Source of the DNA: Sediminibacterium salmoneum NBRC 103935
Lineage (GTDB): Bacteria > Bacteroidota > Bacteroidia > Chitinophagales > Chitinophagaceae
Length of the DNA: 64,000 nucleotides
Assembly: GCF_000511175.1 (NCBI RefSeq)
Contig: NZ_KI866530.1
Location: 1,869,336-1,933,335, forward strand
Reading direction: 5' to 3'
Positions 38,007 through 47,623 of this stretch are shown here, in pieces. How positions within the stretch are numbered: the stretch's first letter is position 1; each line of letters opens with the position of its first letter. The notes beneath the pieces are model-generated. The model had not been told where the DNA came from, searched no databases, and worked only from the letters and a program-made list of their open reading frames with translations. The position numbers and the translations under genes were made by a program.

Positions 38007-39452
38007 GTGATAAAAAAACTAGACATACTTATTATCCGCTCTTTTATCGGGCCATTTATAGCTGCCTTTGCCATTTCCCTGTTTGTACTAACCATGCAGT
38101 TTTTCTGGTTATATATTGACGATCTGGTAGGAAAAGGACTTGATTTGTTTACCGTACTCAAACTAATTGGTCTGGTTGCTTTGTTCTGGGTTCCAATGGC
38201 TTTACCACTGGCATTGCTTTTTTCATCCATTATGACTTTTGGAAATCTGGGTGAAAAATTTGAACTGGTTGCCATAAAGGCGGCAGGGATTTCACTGATT
38301 CGGTTTATGCGACCACTGCTGGTTTTTACCATACTGGTTTGTGGTGTTGCCTTTTTATTCGCCAATAATATTATACCGGTTACCCAACTGAAATTATCTG
38401 CATTAAAATACGATATCATTGTTTCTAAACCATCTATAGACATTAAGGAAGGTGTTTTTTACGATAAGATTGATGGCTTTGTAATTAAGCTGGGCAAGAA
38501 AGAGCAAAACGATAGCATTATTCACGATGTGGTCATTTTTGAAAAAGGATATTATCTGCAGGACAATTTGATGGTTGCAGAAAGTGGTGTGATGCGGGTT
38601 TCAAAAGACAAACAGTTTCTGGAATTTATTCTGAAGAATGGCTGGCGTTATCAGGAGAAGGGCCCCAGGGGCGAATTGAATACAGAGTTTACCCGCATGG
38701 GATTTAAAGAGTACAAGAAAGTTTTTGATCTGAAAAGTTTTCAGATGAATAAAACCGAAGACTCTGCTTTTTATGACCCGAAAATGCTAAGTCTGCGTCA
38801 ACTGAATGTGGCCATAGATTCCCTGGATCATATTGATACTTTTTATCTGAAAAAATCGAATCAGGAAGTGAGTCCATATTTACGTTTTGCCCGATTTGCC
38901 GATACAGGCTGGGTAAAAGTAAAACAACCAATGCCTAAAGTAAAACCGGCAAAACTATTTCCAGACAGTCTTAAACAGGAATTATTAGATGCTGCCTCTA
39001 ATCAGCTGGCTACAGTAAAAGGATCGGTGAGTGTTATGGCAGAAGACTACAAAACCAAATATCTTTCCATGCAGTTGCATGAAATTGAATGGCACAAAAA
39101 ATTCACTTTGTCGGTAGCCTGCCTGGTCATGTTTTTAATTGGTGCCCCTTTGGGTTCTATTATCCGTAAGGGGGGATTGGGTACGCCGCTGGTTTTTGCC
39201 ATCGTCTTCTTTGTGCTATTCCATCTACTCAACACATTTGGAGAAAAATTTGTCCGCTCAGGTCAAACCAATGCGCTGGTAGGTATGTGGTTAAGCACAT
39301 TTATTCTGGTGCCGGTAAGCGCTTTCCTGATTTATAAAGCCATGCATGATTCACAGCTATTTAATCAGGAGTTCTATTACCGCAACTTTAAAGGCCTAAG
39401 AAAATTATTAGCTAACTTTAAGAAAAAAAATAGCCATGAAAAAGGCCTATAA
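38007..39452 (+). CDS. LptF/LptG family lipopolysaccharide export permease
   Basis: 481 residues from a GTG at 38007, which gives the usual start (IKKLDILIIRSFIGPFI). The longer frame from 37953 would lie inside the divergent gene. Three membrane segments are near the N-terminus and three near the C-terminus, around a large periplasmic domain, the layout of the YjgP/YjgQ family. With LptB and the partner permease it extracts lipopolysaccharide from the inner membrane. The last 17 bases overlap the superoxide dismutase gene. Confidence 0.92.
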   Translation: MIKKLDILIIRSFIGPFIAAFAISLFVLTMQFFWLYIDDLVGKGLDLFTVLKLIGLVALFWVPMALPLALLFSSIMTFGNLGEKFELVAIKAAGISLIRFMRPLLVFTILVCGVAFLFANNIIPVTQLKLSALKYDIIVSKPSIDIKEGVFYDKIDGFVIKLGKKEQNDSIIHDVVIFEKGYYLQDNLMVAESGVMRVSKDKQFLEFILKNGWRYQEKGPRGELNTEFTRMGFKEYKKVFDLKSFQMNKTEDSAFYDPKMLSLRQLNVAIDSLDHIDTFYLKKSNQEVSPYLRFARFADTGWVKVKQPMPKVKPAKLFPDSLKQELLDAASNQLATVKGSVSVMAEDYKTKYLSMQLHEIEWHKKFTLSVACLVMFLIGAPLGSIIRKGGLGTPLVFAIVFFVLFHLLNTFGEKFVRSGQTNALVGMWLSTFILVPVSAFLIYKAMHDSQLFNQEFYYRNFKGLRKLLANFKKKNSHEKGL

Positions 39453-40152
39453 CCGAAGAGTGTTTCTGAAAGACAGCAGCAAAGCAGCTTTGGCAGCAGG
39501 GATTGGAATCAGCCTGATTCCTTCAGTTGTAGTAGCTGCAGCAGGCAATGATTTTGAACAACAGCCATTGCCCTATGCATATAATGCGCTTGAGCCCTAT
39601 ATTGATGCAATGACCATGGAAATACATTACAGCAAGCATGCAGCCGCCTATGCAAAAAATCTGGCTGAAGCCTGTGTTGCTGAAAAAGTAAATCCACAAA
39701 CAATGTCTTTAGAAAACCTCATGAGAAATATCAGTAAATACTCTGCCAAAATGCGTAACAATGGTGGGGGGCATTTTAACCATGAATTTTTCTGGAAATG
39801 CATGAAGCCCGGTTCTGCCAATCAACCTTCCGGTAAATTATCAACCGCCATCAATCAATCTTTTGGCTCTTATGAAGCCTTTAAAACTGCTTTTGCGGAT
39901 GCCGGTAAAAACAGATTCGGAAGTGGATGGGCCTGGTTGATACAAACTTCAGAGGGTAATTTAAAAATTGGTTCAACTCCCAATCAGGATAATCCATTAA
40001 TGGATATCAGCGAACTAAAAGGAACACCGTTGCTGGCATTAGATGTTTGGGAACATGCTTACTATTTAAAATACCAGAATAAGAGACCTGACTATATCAA
40101 TAACTGGTTCAATATTGTAAACTGGGACTTTGTAGGCAGTCAGTTAAAGTAA
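39436..40152 (+). CDS. Superoxide dismutase (Fe/Mn), Tat-exported
   Basis: 238 residues. The start has a twin-arginine motif (NRRVFLK) followed by a hydrophobic stretch, so the enzyme is probably exported folded. The metal ligands are seen in EIHYSKHAAAY, GGGHFNHEFFW, and LDVWEHAYY near the C-terminus. It disproportionates superoxide, here outside the cytoplasm. Whether iron or manganese is used cannot be told with confidence. The 17-base overlap with the LPS permease gene means coupled expression. Confidence 0.93.
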   Translation: MKKAYNRRVFLKDSSKAALAAGIGISLIPSVVVAAAGNDFEQQPLPYAYNALEPYIDAMTMEIHYSKHAAAYAKNLAEACVAEKVNPQTMSLENLMRNISKYSAKMRNNGGGHFNHEFFWKCMKPGSANQPSGKLSTAINQSFGSYEAFKTAFADAGKNRFGSGWAWLIQTSEGNLKIGSTPNQDNPLMDISELKGTPLLALDVWEHAYYLKYQNKRPDYINNWFNIVNWDFVGSQLK

Positions 40153-40218
40153 TGGTGACTGAACAATAAAACTGTTGAAAATAATTATTTAAAAAACTAA
40201 CCTGGAAATTCAGAGAAT

Positions 40219-40632
40219 ATGATAGATGTAAAAGTAAATTGGAAAGAAGCACTTGCGTTTGATGCCATCGGAAACGATGGACATACGGTTCGTATTGATA
40301 CAACAGTTGAAAACGGCGGCTTGAACAGTGGCATGAACCCCAAAAGACTATTACTGGCTTCATTATGCGGATGCAGTGCCATTGATGTGATTGAAATACT
40401 CAATAAAATGAAAGTGAATTTCAGCAAACTGGAAGTTAGTGCTGAAGCAGAACAAACAGAAGACCATCCCAAAACCTTCACTTATATTAATCTGGTATAT
40501 CATTCAGATGTTAAGCCCGAAGATGAAGATAAGTTAAAGAGAGCGGTGTCTTTGTCGATGGATAAGTATTGCGGCATTTCAGCCATGTTGGCGAAACACT
40601 GCCCTATTAACTATAGCACGAAGCTGATTTAA
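40219..40632 (+). CDS. OsmC/Ohr family protein
   Basis: 137 residues with the OsmC-like fold: LLLASLCGCSAIDVIEIL holds the first conserved Cys and SLSMDKYCGISAML the second. Members reduce organic hydroperoxides, but several are uncharacterised YhfA-like proteins, which this sequence resembles more. It follows the superoxide dismutase gene on the same strand after 66 bases, an oxidative-stress context. Confidence 0.87.
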   Translation: MIDVKVNWKEALAFDAIGNDGHTVRIDTTVENGGLNSGMNPKRLLLASLCGCSAIDVIEILNKMKVNFSKLEVSAEAEQTEDHPKTFTYINLVYHSDVKPEDEDKLKRAVSLSMDKYCGISAMLAKHCPINYSTKLI

Positions 40633-40650
40633 ATGGAAAGAATCGCTGGT

Positions 40651-41680
40651 TTAAGATAACTTTTCCACCCACTTGCGGATGACTTTGTAACCAATCAGGT
40701 ATTTGAAGAATAATAACAAGGAATACTTGAGTGAAATCCAGTTGATATCTAATACAAGTGCTCCCCAGGCTTGTTTCAGGGCAGCTTCTGTATCATCCAA
40801 TTCGTGATATACTTTGTGTGAGAGCTGGGCAAAATGCTGTGAGAAGTATTTTTTTAGACATGGCATTCACTTCGTCTCTTACATCTAATGGCAAATAGGC
40901 ACGGATGATGCCAATGATTTTAGTGATATCGTCAATATTCCGGCCTGTTTTCAGTGCTTCGGAATGCAATGCTTTTCCATGAATCCTGAAATTAGCCAGC
41001 ACTTTGGGCACATAAGCTAATTCGGCATGAGCAGCAATTCTTACTGTCATTTCCCAGAACTCACCATGTTCGGCACCAAAAAAGCTCCCTAATTTTTCAT
41101 AGGTGGTTCTTTTGATTACCATGGCAGAAGGTTCTGTATTTTGACGGAGCGCTACGGCTTTTACCCAGTTTTTCAGCAAGCCTCTTTCTTTAGCAAGGGG
41201 CTGGTGTTTCCATATAGGGTTGCCTCTTTCGTTGATGTATTGAAATTCTGTAAACGCGGCTCCTACTCTAGGAAACTCATTGAACAAAGACAAGATTTCA
41301 TCATAAAATCCAGGCATTACATAGTTATCTCCGTATAAAATATGTACATACTTACCCCTGGATAATTTAATACAAGTCTCCAGATTTCTCAGCCTGCCAA
41401 TTTTATTGGGCTGTCTGAAATAACCAATTCTTCCTTTGCCCGTGTCTTTTACCAGCTGCTCTACATCTCCGTCATCACTGGCATCGTCCACTACCATTAT
41501 CTGCATAACTCCAATACCCTGATCCAATTCCAGAATGGACAGCAGTGTAGTATTCAGATAAGTAAAGGTATTATCCACGGCAATCATGACCGACCAGACA
41601 GGCTGATCCGTTTCATCATGCAACGGTGATATGAGTGGAGGCCTTGAAGGGATTCTCTCTCTTAGTTCTGGTTTACGCAT
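40651..41680 (-). pseudogene. Family 2 glycosyltransferase, split by a one-base frameshift
   Basis: The first frame (40793-41680) gives a GT-A domain: WSVMIAVDNT, VVDDASDDGD, and an acidic metal site in YGDNYV, followed by a C-terminal region. After EVNAMSKK it runs into a meaningless tail. The coding strand has seven A (T7 at 40849-40855 on plus); with six A the frame reads SKKYFSQHFAQLSHKVYHEL and joins the 40651-40866 frame, which ends in a hydrophobic, basic helix (YSLLLFFKYLIGYKVIRKW). The repaired protein has about 342 residues. The sugar donor and acceptor are unknown. Confidence 0.85.
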
Positions 41681-41766
41681 TTCGGGGGTTATAGTCCAAA
41701 TAATACCCTAATTTGGATGCTAAAAATAAAGCAAAAATTGATTAATTCCCACCAAATAAGGCGATT

Positions 41767-42762
41767 ATGTATTCAGGGAAAGAAAATTTTTTAGTCCAGA
41801 AATGGGTTACCGTTCTGAGTGTGGTATTGTTCATCCTGAAAATAACTGCCTACTATCTTACGGATTCCCTGGCCATTTTATCGGATGCAATGGAAAGCAT
41901 TGTAAACATTGTTGCAGGTTTTATTGGCCTGTATAGTTTATACATTGCAGCACAACCCAGGGATGAAAATCATCCTTACGGACATGGCAAAGCGGAATTC
42001 ATTTCTGCAGCTGCTGAAGGAAGTTTAATCATTGCTGCAGGTATATTAATCATCTACGAGACCATTGTAAATACCCTTGAAAACCATACGGTACAAGCAT
42101 TGGACAATGGTATGTGGCTGGTGGGATCAACCGCCTTACTAAATTATATTGCAGGTGCGGTTTGCATTCGGATTGGAAGAAAAAACAATTCACTTGCCCT
42201 TGAGAGCAGCGGGAAACACCTTCAAATAGACACATACTCTACCCTTGGTGTATTGGCTGCTATTACGCTAATCTATTTCACTCAAATCTACTGGCTCGAC
42301 AAAGTAGTAGCACTGGCTTTAAGTATCTGGATCATGTACAATGGCTATACCATCCTGAGAAAATCGCTGGCAGGGATTATGGATGAAGCAGACGAACAAA
42401 TACTGAAAAAATTCATTGGGGTGCTGAATACATCAAAAAGCAGCAAATGGATTGACCTGCACAATCTCAGGGTTATTAAATACGGAGATCTGCTGCATAT
42501 TGATTGTCATTTAACATTACCCTGGTATTATAATGTGCATGAAGCGCATCGTGAAATAGACAACTTATCCAGTTTAATCAGAGAAAATTTCGGAGATTCC
42601 ATTGAGCTTTTTGTGCATACGGATGGATGTTTACCCTATAGCTGTGCCATCTGCTCCCTATCGGATTGCAAGGAAAGGACGCAGACATTTCAACAATCGC
42701 TGGACTGGACCCTCGAAAATGTGGTTTCCAATCAGAAACATCGCATTGCCGAGCAGGCTTAA
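41767..42762 (+). CDS. Cation diffusion facilitator family transporter
   Basis: 331 residues with six membrane segments (residues about 12-210). Metal-site Asp residues are in LTDSLAILSDAMES, and HPYGHGKAEF and a later LQIDTYST follow. A cytoplasmic domain (about 215-300) follows. The C-terminus has a cysteine cluster (CLPYSCAICSLSDC) that could bind zinc or sense metal. Such proteins export zinc, iron, cobalt or manganese in exchange for protons. Confidence 0.92.
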   Translation: MYSGKENFLVQKWVTVLSVVLFILKITAYYLTDSLAILSDAMESIVNIVAGFIGLYSLYIAAQPRDENHPYGHGKAEFISAAAEGSLIIAAGILIIYETIVNTLENHTVQALDNGMWLVGSTALLNYIAGAVCIRIGRKNNSLALESSGKHLQIDTYSTLGVLAAITLIYFTQIYWLDKVVALALSIWIMYNGYTILRKSLAGIMDEADEQILKKFIGVLNTSKSSKWIDLHNLRVIKYGDLLHIDCHLTLPWYYNVHEAHREIDNLSSLIRENFGDSIELFVHTDGCLPYSCAICSLSDCKERTQTFQQSLDWTLENVVSNQKHRIAEQA

Positions 42763-42792
42763 TTAGGTAACTTGCAGCTTTAAATATTACAT

Positions 42793-44163
42793 ATGGAGAG
42801 CTGGAAAACCTATCAGGAAGAACACAAGGAACAATTTTTACAGGAGTTAATTGAGTTATTAAAAATACCCAGCATCAGTGCAAGATCTGAGCATAAAGAC
42901 GATATGCTGCACTGTGCAGAAATAGTAAAACAAAGATTACTGGAAGCCGGTGCGGATAAGGCTACTATTTATCCAACCAAGGGACACCCCATTGTTTATG
43001 GTGAAAAAATAGTAGATCCTACCAAACCTACAGTATTGGTTTATGGACATTATGATGTTCAGCCTGCAGATCCACTGGAGTTATGGCATAGCGGACCTTT
43101 TGAACCCGTAATTAAAGATGGAAAAATTTATGCAAGGGGTTCTGCCGATGACAAAGGACAATTTTATATGCACGTAAAGGCACTGGAAACTTTTACCAAA
43201 ACAAACAGTTTCTGTACCAATATTAAATTCCTGATTGAAGGAGAAGAAGAAATCGGTAGTCCGAATCTGGCTGAATTTGTAAAGGAGAATAAGGAGCTTT
43301 TAAAAGCCGATGTAATATTGATTTCAGATACTTCCATGTTGAGCATGGAGAATCCATCCATTGATATTGGCGTAAGAGGACTTAGCTATATTGAACTGGA
43401 GCTGACTGCAGCCAACAGAGATTTGCACAGCGGTGTTTATGGTGGAGCAGTTGCCAATCCCATTACCATTTTAGCCCAAATGATTGCATCCTGCCACGAT
43501 GAAAACAATCATATCACCATCCCTGGTTTTTATGATGATGTGGTAGAAGCTACACCAGAAGAAAGAGCCAAAATGGCGAAAGCACCATTTAATGAAGCGG
43601 AGTACAAATCCGATTTGGGTGTTACTGAATTATGGGGCGAGAAAGGATATACAACCAACGAAAGAACAGGAATCAGACCTACACTGGAAGTGAATGGTAT
43701 CTGGGGAGGTTATACAGGAGAGGGAGCTAAAACAGTATTACCTTCCAAAGCATCTGCTAAAATTTCCTGCCGATTGGTTCCCAATCAATCATCGGAAGTA
43801 ATCACCAGAAAAGTATTGGATTATTTCAGAAGTATTGCACCTGCTGGCGTTACCATCAATGCCATGGAACATCATGGAGGTGAGCCCTATATGACACCTA
43901 TCGATTCCATAGAATATAAGGCAGCTGCCAAAGCCATTGAAACTGCTTTCGGCAAAGAGCCAATACCGGTAAGAGGCGGGGGAAGCATTCCCATCTGTGC
44001 TTTATTTGAAAAGGAACTGGGCTTAAAAATTATTTTCCTTGGATTTGGTCTGGATAGCGACAACCTGCATAGCCCCAACGAAAAATTCAATCTGGAAAAT
44101 TATTACAAAGGCATAGAAACCATCCCTTATTTCCATAAGTATTTCGCAGAAATGAAAGGATAA
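42793..44163 (+). CDS. M20 family metallopeptidase (dipeptidase)
   Basis: 456 residues. Zinc ligands and catalytic residues are in YGHYDVQPAD, ARGSADDKGQ, EGEEEIGSPN, SDTSML and the late LHSPNEKF. A dimerisation lid domain is inserted at about 190-355. It cleaves dipeptides or similar amides in the cytoplasm; no signal peptide is seen. Its stop is directly followed by the S4 gene start (1 base between). Confidence 0.93.
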   Translation: MESWKTYQEEHKEQFLQELIELLKIPSISARSEHKDDMLHCAEIVKQRLLEAGADKATIYPTKGHPIVYGEKIVDPTKPTVLVYGHYDVQPADPLELWHSGPFEPVIKDGKIYARGSADDKGQFYMHVKALETFTKTNSFCTNIKFLIEGEEEIGSPNLAEFVKENKELLKADVILISDTSMLSMENPSIDIGVRGLSYIELELTAANRDLHSGVYGGAVANPITILAQMIASCHDENNHITIPGFYDDVVEATPEERAKMAKAPFNEAEYKSDLGVTELWGEKGYTTNERTGIRPTLEVNGIWGGYTGEGAKTVLPSKASAKISCRLVPNQSSEVITRKVLDYFRSIAPAGVTINAMEHHGGEPYMTPIDSIEYKAAAKAIETAFGKEPIPVRGGGSIPICALFEKELGLKIIFLGFGLDSDNLHSPNEKFNLENYYKGIETIPYFHKYFAEMKG

Positions 44164-44164
44164 T

Positions 44165-44551
44165 ATGGCTGTTGAAAAAGAAAAATTGCGGATAGATAAA
44201 TATCTCTGGAGCATCCGGCTTTTTAAAACAAGAAGTCAGGCAGGAGATGCCTGCAGCAAGGGTAAAGTAAAATATAACGGAGATGCTGTTAAATCTTCAA
44301 GAATTGTTGCCATCGGGGACGAATACGAAGTAAAAACAGAAGCTAAAAAATGGGTCATTAAGGTAACGGGACTACTGCATACCCGCCAGGCCTATGCTGA
44401 AGCCATCAAATATTATATTGATATTACGCCGGCAGAAGAACTGGATCGGATCAAATTTGTTGCTTCCAGTTTTCATACAGGCAAGCGTTTGAGCAAAGTG
44501 GGTAGACCTACCAAGAGAGACAGAAGAGACCTGGAAGAATTTATGGAATAA
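44165..44551 (+). CDS. S4-domain RNA-binding protein (Hsp15-like)
   Basis: 128 residues. An S4 domain covers about 6-65 ([18 protein letters not shown] and GDEYEVKTE), with a basic C-terminal tail ([13 protein letters not shown]). Hsp15 binds free 50S subunits with attached nascent chains and recycles them. It lies between the M20 peptidase and trmD in one tight run. Confidence 0.92.
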   Translation: MAVEKEKLRIDKYLWSIRLFKTRSQAGDACSKGKVKYNGDAVKSSRIVAIGDEYEVKTEAKKWVIKVTGLLHTRQAYAEAIKYYIDITPAEELDRIKFVASSFHTGKRLSKVGRPTKRDRRDLEEFME

Positions 44552-44570
44552 AATACAATGCAAACTGCGT

Positions 44571-45254
44571 ATGTTCACTATTGATATCATCACCGTTGTT
44601 CCCGCCTTATTGGAAGGGCCTTTCAGCCACAGCATCATGAAACGTGCACAGGACAAGGGTCTACTTAGGGTTCGTACGCATAATCTGCGCAAATGGGCCA
44701 TCAATAAACATGCACAGGTTGATGATTATCCATTTGGTGGTGGAGCAGGAATGGTGCTCATGTGTGAACCTTTGGCCAATGCAATAGAAGAGCTGCAGAA
44801 GGAAACAAATTACGATGCCATCATCTATATGACGCCGGATGGGGAAAGATTCAATCAGCAAAGAGCAAATCAATTATCGCTTCTGCAAAATCTTTTAATC
44901 ATTTGCGGACACTACAAAGGAATTGATCAGCGAATAAGAGACCGGTATGTAAATATGGAAATATCCATTGGCGATTATGTGCTGAGTGGTGGCGAACTGG
45001 CAGCTGCCGTTGTGGTAGATGCAATCGGAAGATTGATTCCTGGCGTCCTGAGTGATGAAACCTCTGCTTTAACCGATTCTTTTCAGGACAATTTACTTGC
45101 CCCTCCTGTTTATACCCGGCCAGCTGACTTTAGAGGCATGACAGTACCGGAAATACTATTGCAGGGAGACCCCAGGAAAGTGGAAGACTGGCGATATGAA
45201 CAGTCCCTTGAAAGAACCAAAGAACGCAGACCTGATTTATTAAAAGAGGATTAA
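44571..45254 (+). CDS. trmD: tRNA (guanine37-N1)-methyltransferase
   Basis: 227 residues of the SPOUT class. The trefoil-knot motifs are seen in [13 protein letters not shown] and [13 protein letters not shown], and in [16 protein letters not shown]. It methylates G37 next to the anticodon and prevents frameshifting. It is 19 bases after the S4 gene. In many bacteria trmD is beside rpsP and rimM; here those are 10 kb away on the other strand. Confidence 0.97.
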   Translation: MFTIDIITVVPALLEGPFSHSIMKRAQDKGLLRVRTHNLRKWAINKHAQVDDYPFGGGAGMVLMCEPLANAIEELQKETNYDAIIYMTPDGERFNQQRANQLSLLQNLLIICGHYKGIDQRIRDRYVNMEISIGDYVLSGGELAAAVVVDAIGRLIPGVLSDETSALTDSFQDNLLAPPVYTRPADFRGMTVPEILLQGDPRKVEDWRYEQSLERTKERRPDLLKED

Positions 45255-45358
45255 AACTGCGCTTATCCGCTCATTCTACCATTAAGCAAATTAAACTGCG
45301 GCTTGATGGTTTTTATATCAATTTTGCTTCTCAGGTATTGGATTTGCTGAAATTATTT

Positions 45359-47575
45359 ATGAGACTACCGATTATTTTACTTTTTGCATGTTGCTGGGTG
45401 AATGGATTTGCTCAGGTTAGAAATGGAGAGACTTTTCAGAAAGACTATCAGATTGTCATTTCCAAAACACAAACACCTGTAAAAATTGATGGCATTCTGG
45501 ACGATGAAATCTGGAAAAAGGCCCAGAAAGTAAGCTCTTTCTGGGAAAAATATCCGGATGATAAAAAGAAAGCAAAACATGCAACTGAAGCCCAGACAGC
45601 TTATGATGATAAGTTTTTGTACGTCGCCTACACGGCATATGATTCCGGGAAAGTTTTTATTCAAAGTTTAAAAAGAGATATTGGCCACGACGGAAACGAT
45701 TGTGTGGCACTGGTGCTGGATCCGGTAAATACCCGAAACAATGGTTTCTTTTTTGTGGTGAATGCTTACAATGCCCAAAGTGAAGACCAGCTTACATCGG
45801 CAGGCGATGGTGTTTCTTTCAGCTGGGACCAGACCTGGTATTCTGAAACCAAAAGATATGGAGATCGCTGGACTGTTGAAATGGCTATTCCCTTTAAATC
45901 AATCCGATATCCGGCAGATAAAAAAACATGGGGAATCAATTTTGTAAGGGTAGATACCAAGACCAATGAATATTCTACCTGGACCAATGTTCCGGTCAAC
46001 TTTTCCACTCACGATGTAGGTTACACGGGCGCATTAATCTGGGAAGACGCTCCGCCCAAACCTGGCAGCAATTCAGTATTTGTTCCTTATGTAACAACAG
46101 AAGTAACAGAAAACAGGGCTGGCAATGAACCTATTAGTGCCAAACCCAATGCCGGCTTTGATGCAAAAGTTGGTTTAACATCCTCGCTGAATTTAGATCT
46201 GACTGTCAATCCTGATTTCTCTCAGATTGAAGTAGACAGACAAGTAACCAACCTGACCCGTTTCAATATATTCTTCCCTGAAAGAAGAACATTTTTTTTA
46301 GAGAATGCCGATTTGTTTTCGGGATATGGCATTGATCCAATACGACCCTTTTACTCGAGAAGAATCGGACTGGATAAAAACGGCAACAAAATTCCCATAC
46401 TATTTGGTGCCAGAATTACCGGAAATATTGCCAAGAAAACCAGGATTGGTTTCATGAATATGCAAACCGGAAGACAGGGCGATTATGCGCCGGAAAACTA
46501 TACTGCCTTATCTGTGGATCAAAGAGTATTCAACCGTTCTGTAATAAAAGGATACTTTTTAAACAGAAGCAGCTTTATGACGGATGCCGAAAAAAATGCC
46601 AATCCGCTGGATGTATTCAGCCGCAATGCGGGAATAGAATACAACTATTCTGATCTGGAAGGGAAATGGGGGGCCTGGGCTACTTACCATCATTCCTTTA
46701 AGCCAGGCATTAAGAAGGACAATGCATTTTACAATGTTGGATTTTCCTATAACAGCAGAAATTTTGGTTTCGTTCAAGACCTGACCAGTCTAGGCACTAA
46801 TTACTATGCAGACATGGGATTCATTGAAAGAATTGAAAACTATGATGCAGCAAGGGATACGGCTATCCGTGTTGGATTTAAACACTCTTACACCAGCGCT
46901 GAATATAAAATCATTCCTTCAAAAGGCAAATTGATCGGAATTAGTTTTGAAGCGGAAAACTATATTGTTTTTAATCCAGACAATAGTTTCAATGAGAGAA
47001 ACACTACTTTAAACGGGAATGTGGAATTTAGAAATACATCCAGAATCAGTTACAGCACATCAGACTATGAAGTAGATTTATTATTCCCCATTTCCTTTAC
47101 CGGGGCTACACCACTTCCTGTTGCCAAATACAAATACAGGGATATCGGAATCCGGTATAGTTCAGATTTCAGAAGACCATTCAGTTTCAATGTCAGTGCT
47201 GCAACAGGTGGATTTTATAATGGCACCAACAAAACATTAAGAGCTGGAATTACTTTCAGAAAATTACCTAACACCACCCTGAACCTGAACTTTCAGTATA
47301 ATAAACTGGAATTCCCCGGCACATATGGTTCAACTGAACTCTTTTTGATTTCACAGAGAACAGAAATCAACTTCTCTACCAAATTATTCTGGACTACTTT
47401 TTTCCAGTATAATACACAAAGAAACAATATCAATATCAACAGCAGATTACAATACAGATTTAAGCCAATGAGCGATCTGTTCCTGGTTTACACTGACAAT
47501 TATTTTACATCGCCTTTAATGAAAAACAGCAACAGAGCGCTCGTATTTAAATTGAACTACTGGTTAAACTTATAA
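45359..47575 (+). CDS. DUF5916 outer membrane protein with CBM9-like domain
   Basis: 738 residues from ATG 45359; an in-frame TTG at 45338 is less likely because the signal peptide (MRLPIILLFACCWVNGFAQ) starts at this Met. Residues about 40-230 form a carbohydrate-binding family 9-like beta domain (KIDGILDDEIWKKA and following). The C-terminal half has many alternating aromatic strands, as in an outer membrane beta-barrel (FSYNSRNFGFVQDL), and ends in LVFKLNYWLNL. Function is unknown; members are widespread in Bacteroidota. Confidence 0.88.
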   Translation: MRLPIILLFACCWVNGFAQVRNGETFQKDYQIVISKTQTPVKIDGILDDEIWKKAQKVSSFWEKYPDDKKKAKHATEAQTAYDDKFLYVAYTAYDSGKVFIQSLKRDIGHDGNDCVALVLDPVNTRNNGFFFVVNAYNAQSEDQLTSAGDGVSFSWDQTWYSETKRYGDRWTVEMAIPFKSIRYPADKKTWGINFVRVDTKTNEYSTWTNVPVNFSTHDVGYTGALIWEDAPPKPGSNSVFVPYVTTEVTENRAGNEPISAKPNAGFDAKVGLTSSLNLDLTVNPDFSQIEVDRQVTNLTRFNIFFPERRTFFLENADLFSGYGIDPIRPFYSRRIGLDKNGNKIPILFGARITGNIAKKTRIGFMNMQTGRQGDYAPENYTALSVDQRVFNRSVIKGYFLNRSSFMTDAEKNANPLDVFSRNAGIEYNYSDLEGKWGAWATYHHSFKPGIKKDNAFYNVGFSYNSRNFGFVQDLTSLGTNYYADMGFIERIENYDAARDTAIRVGFKHSYTSAEYKIIPSKGKLIGISFEAENYIVFNPDNSFNERNTTLNGNVEFRNTSRISYSTSDYEVDLLFPISFTGATPLPVAKYKYRDIGIRYSSDFRRPFSFNVSAATGGFYNGTNKTLRAGITFRKLPNTTLNLNFQYNKLEFPGTYGSTELFLISQRTEINFSTKLFWTTFFQYNTQRNNININSRLQYRFKPMSDLFLVYTDNYFTSPLMKNSNRALVFKLNYWLNL

Positions 47576-47607
47576 AAAAACTGCCACAACAAAATGCTGT
47601 GGCAGTT
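47574..47607 (-). terminator. Terminator between convergent genes
   Basis: A 9-bp perfect stem (ACTGCCACA at 47580-47588 with TGTGGCAGT at 47598-47606) is followed on the minus strand by seven T. It ends the sortilin-like gene; without a T tract on the plus side its effect on the DUF5916 gene is uncertain. Confidence 0.83.
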
Positions 47608-47623
47608 CAATCAATCATGAATG

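Noticed and set aside
40109-40481. Minus-strand frames opposite the OsmC gene
   Set aside because: They are shadows of the OsmC-like and superoxide dismutase genes and have no domain.
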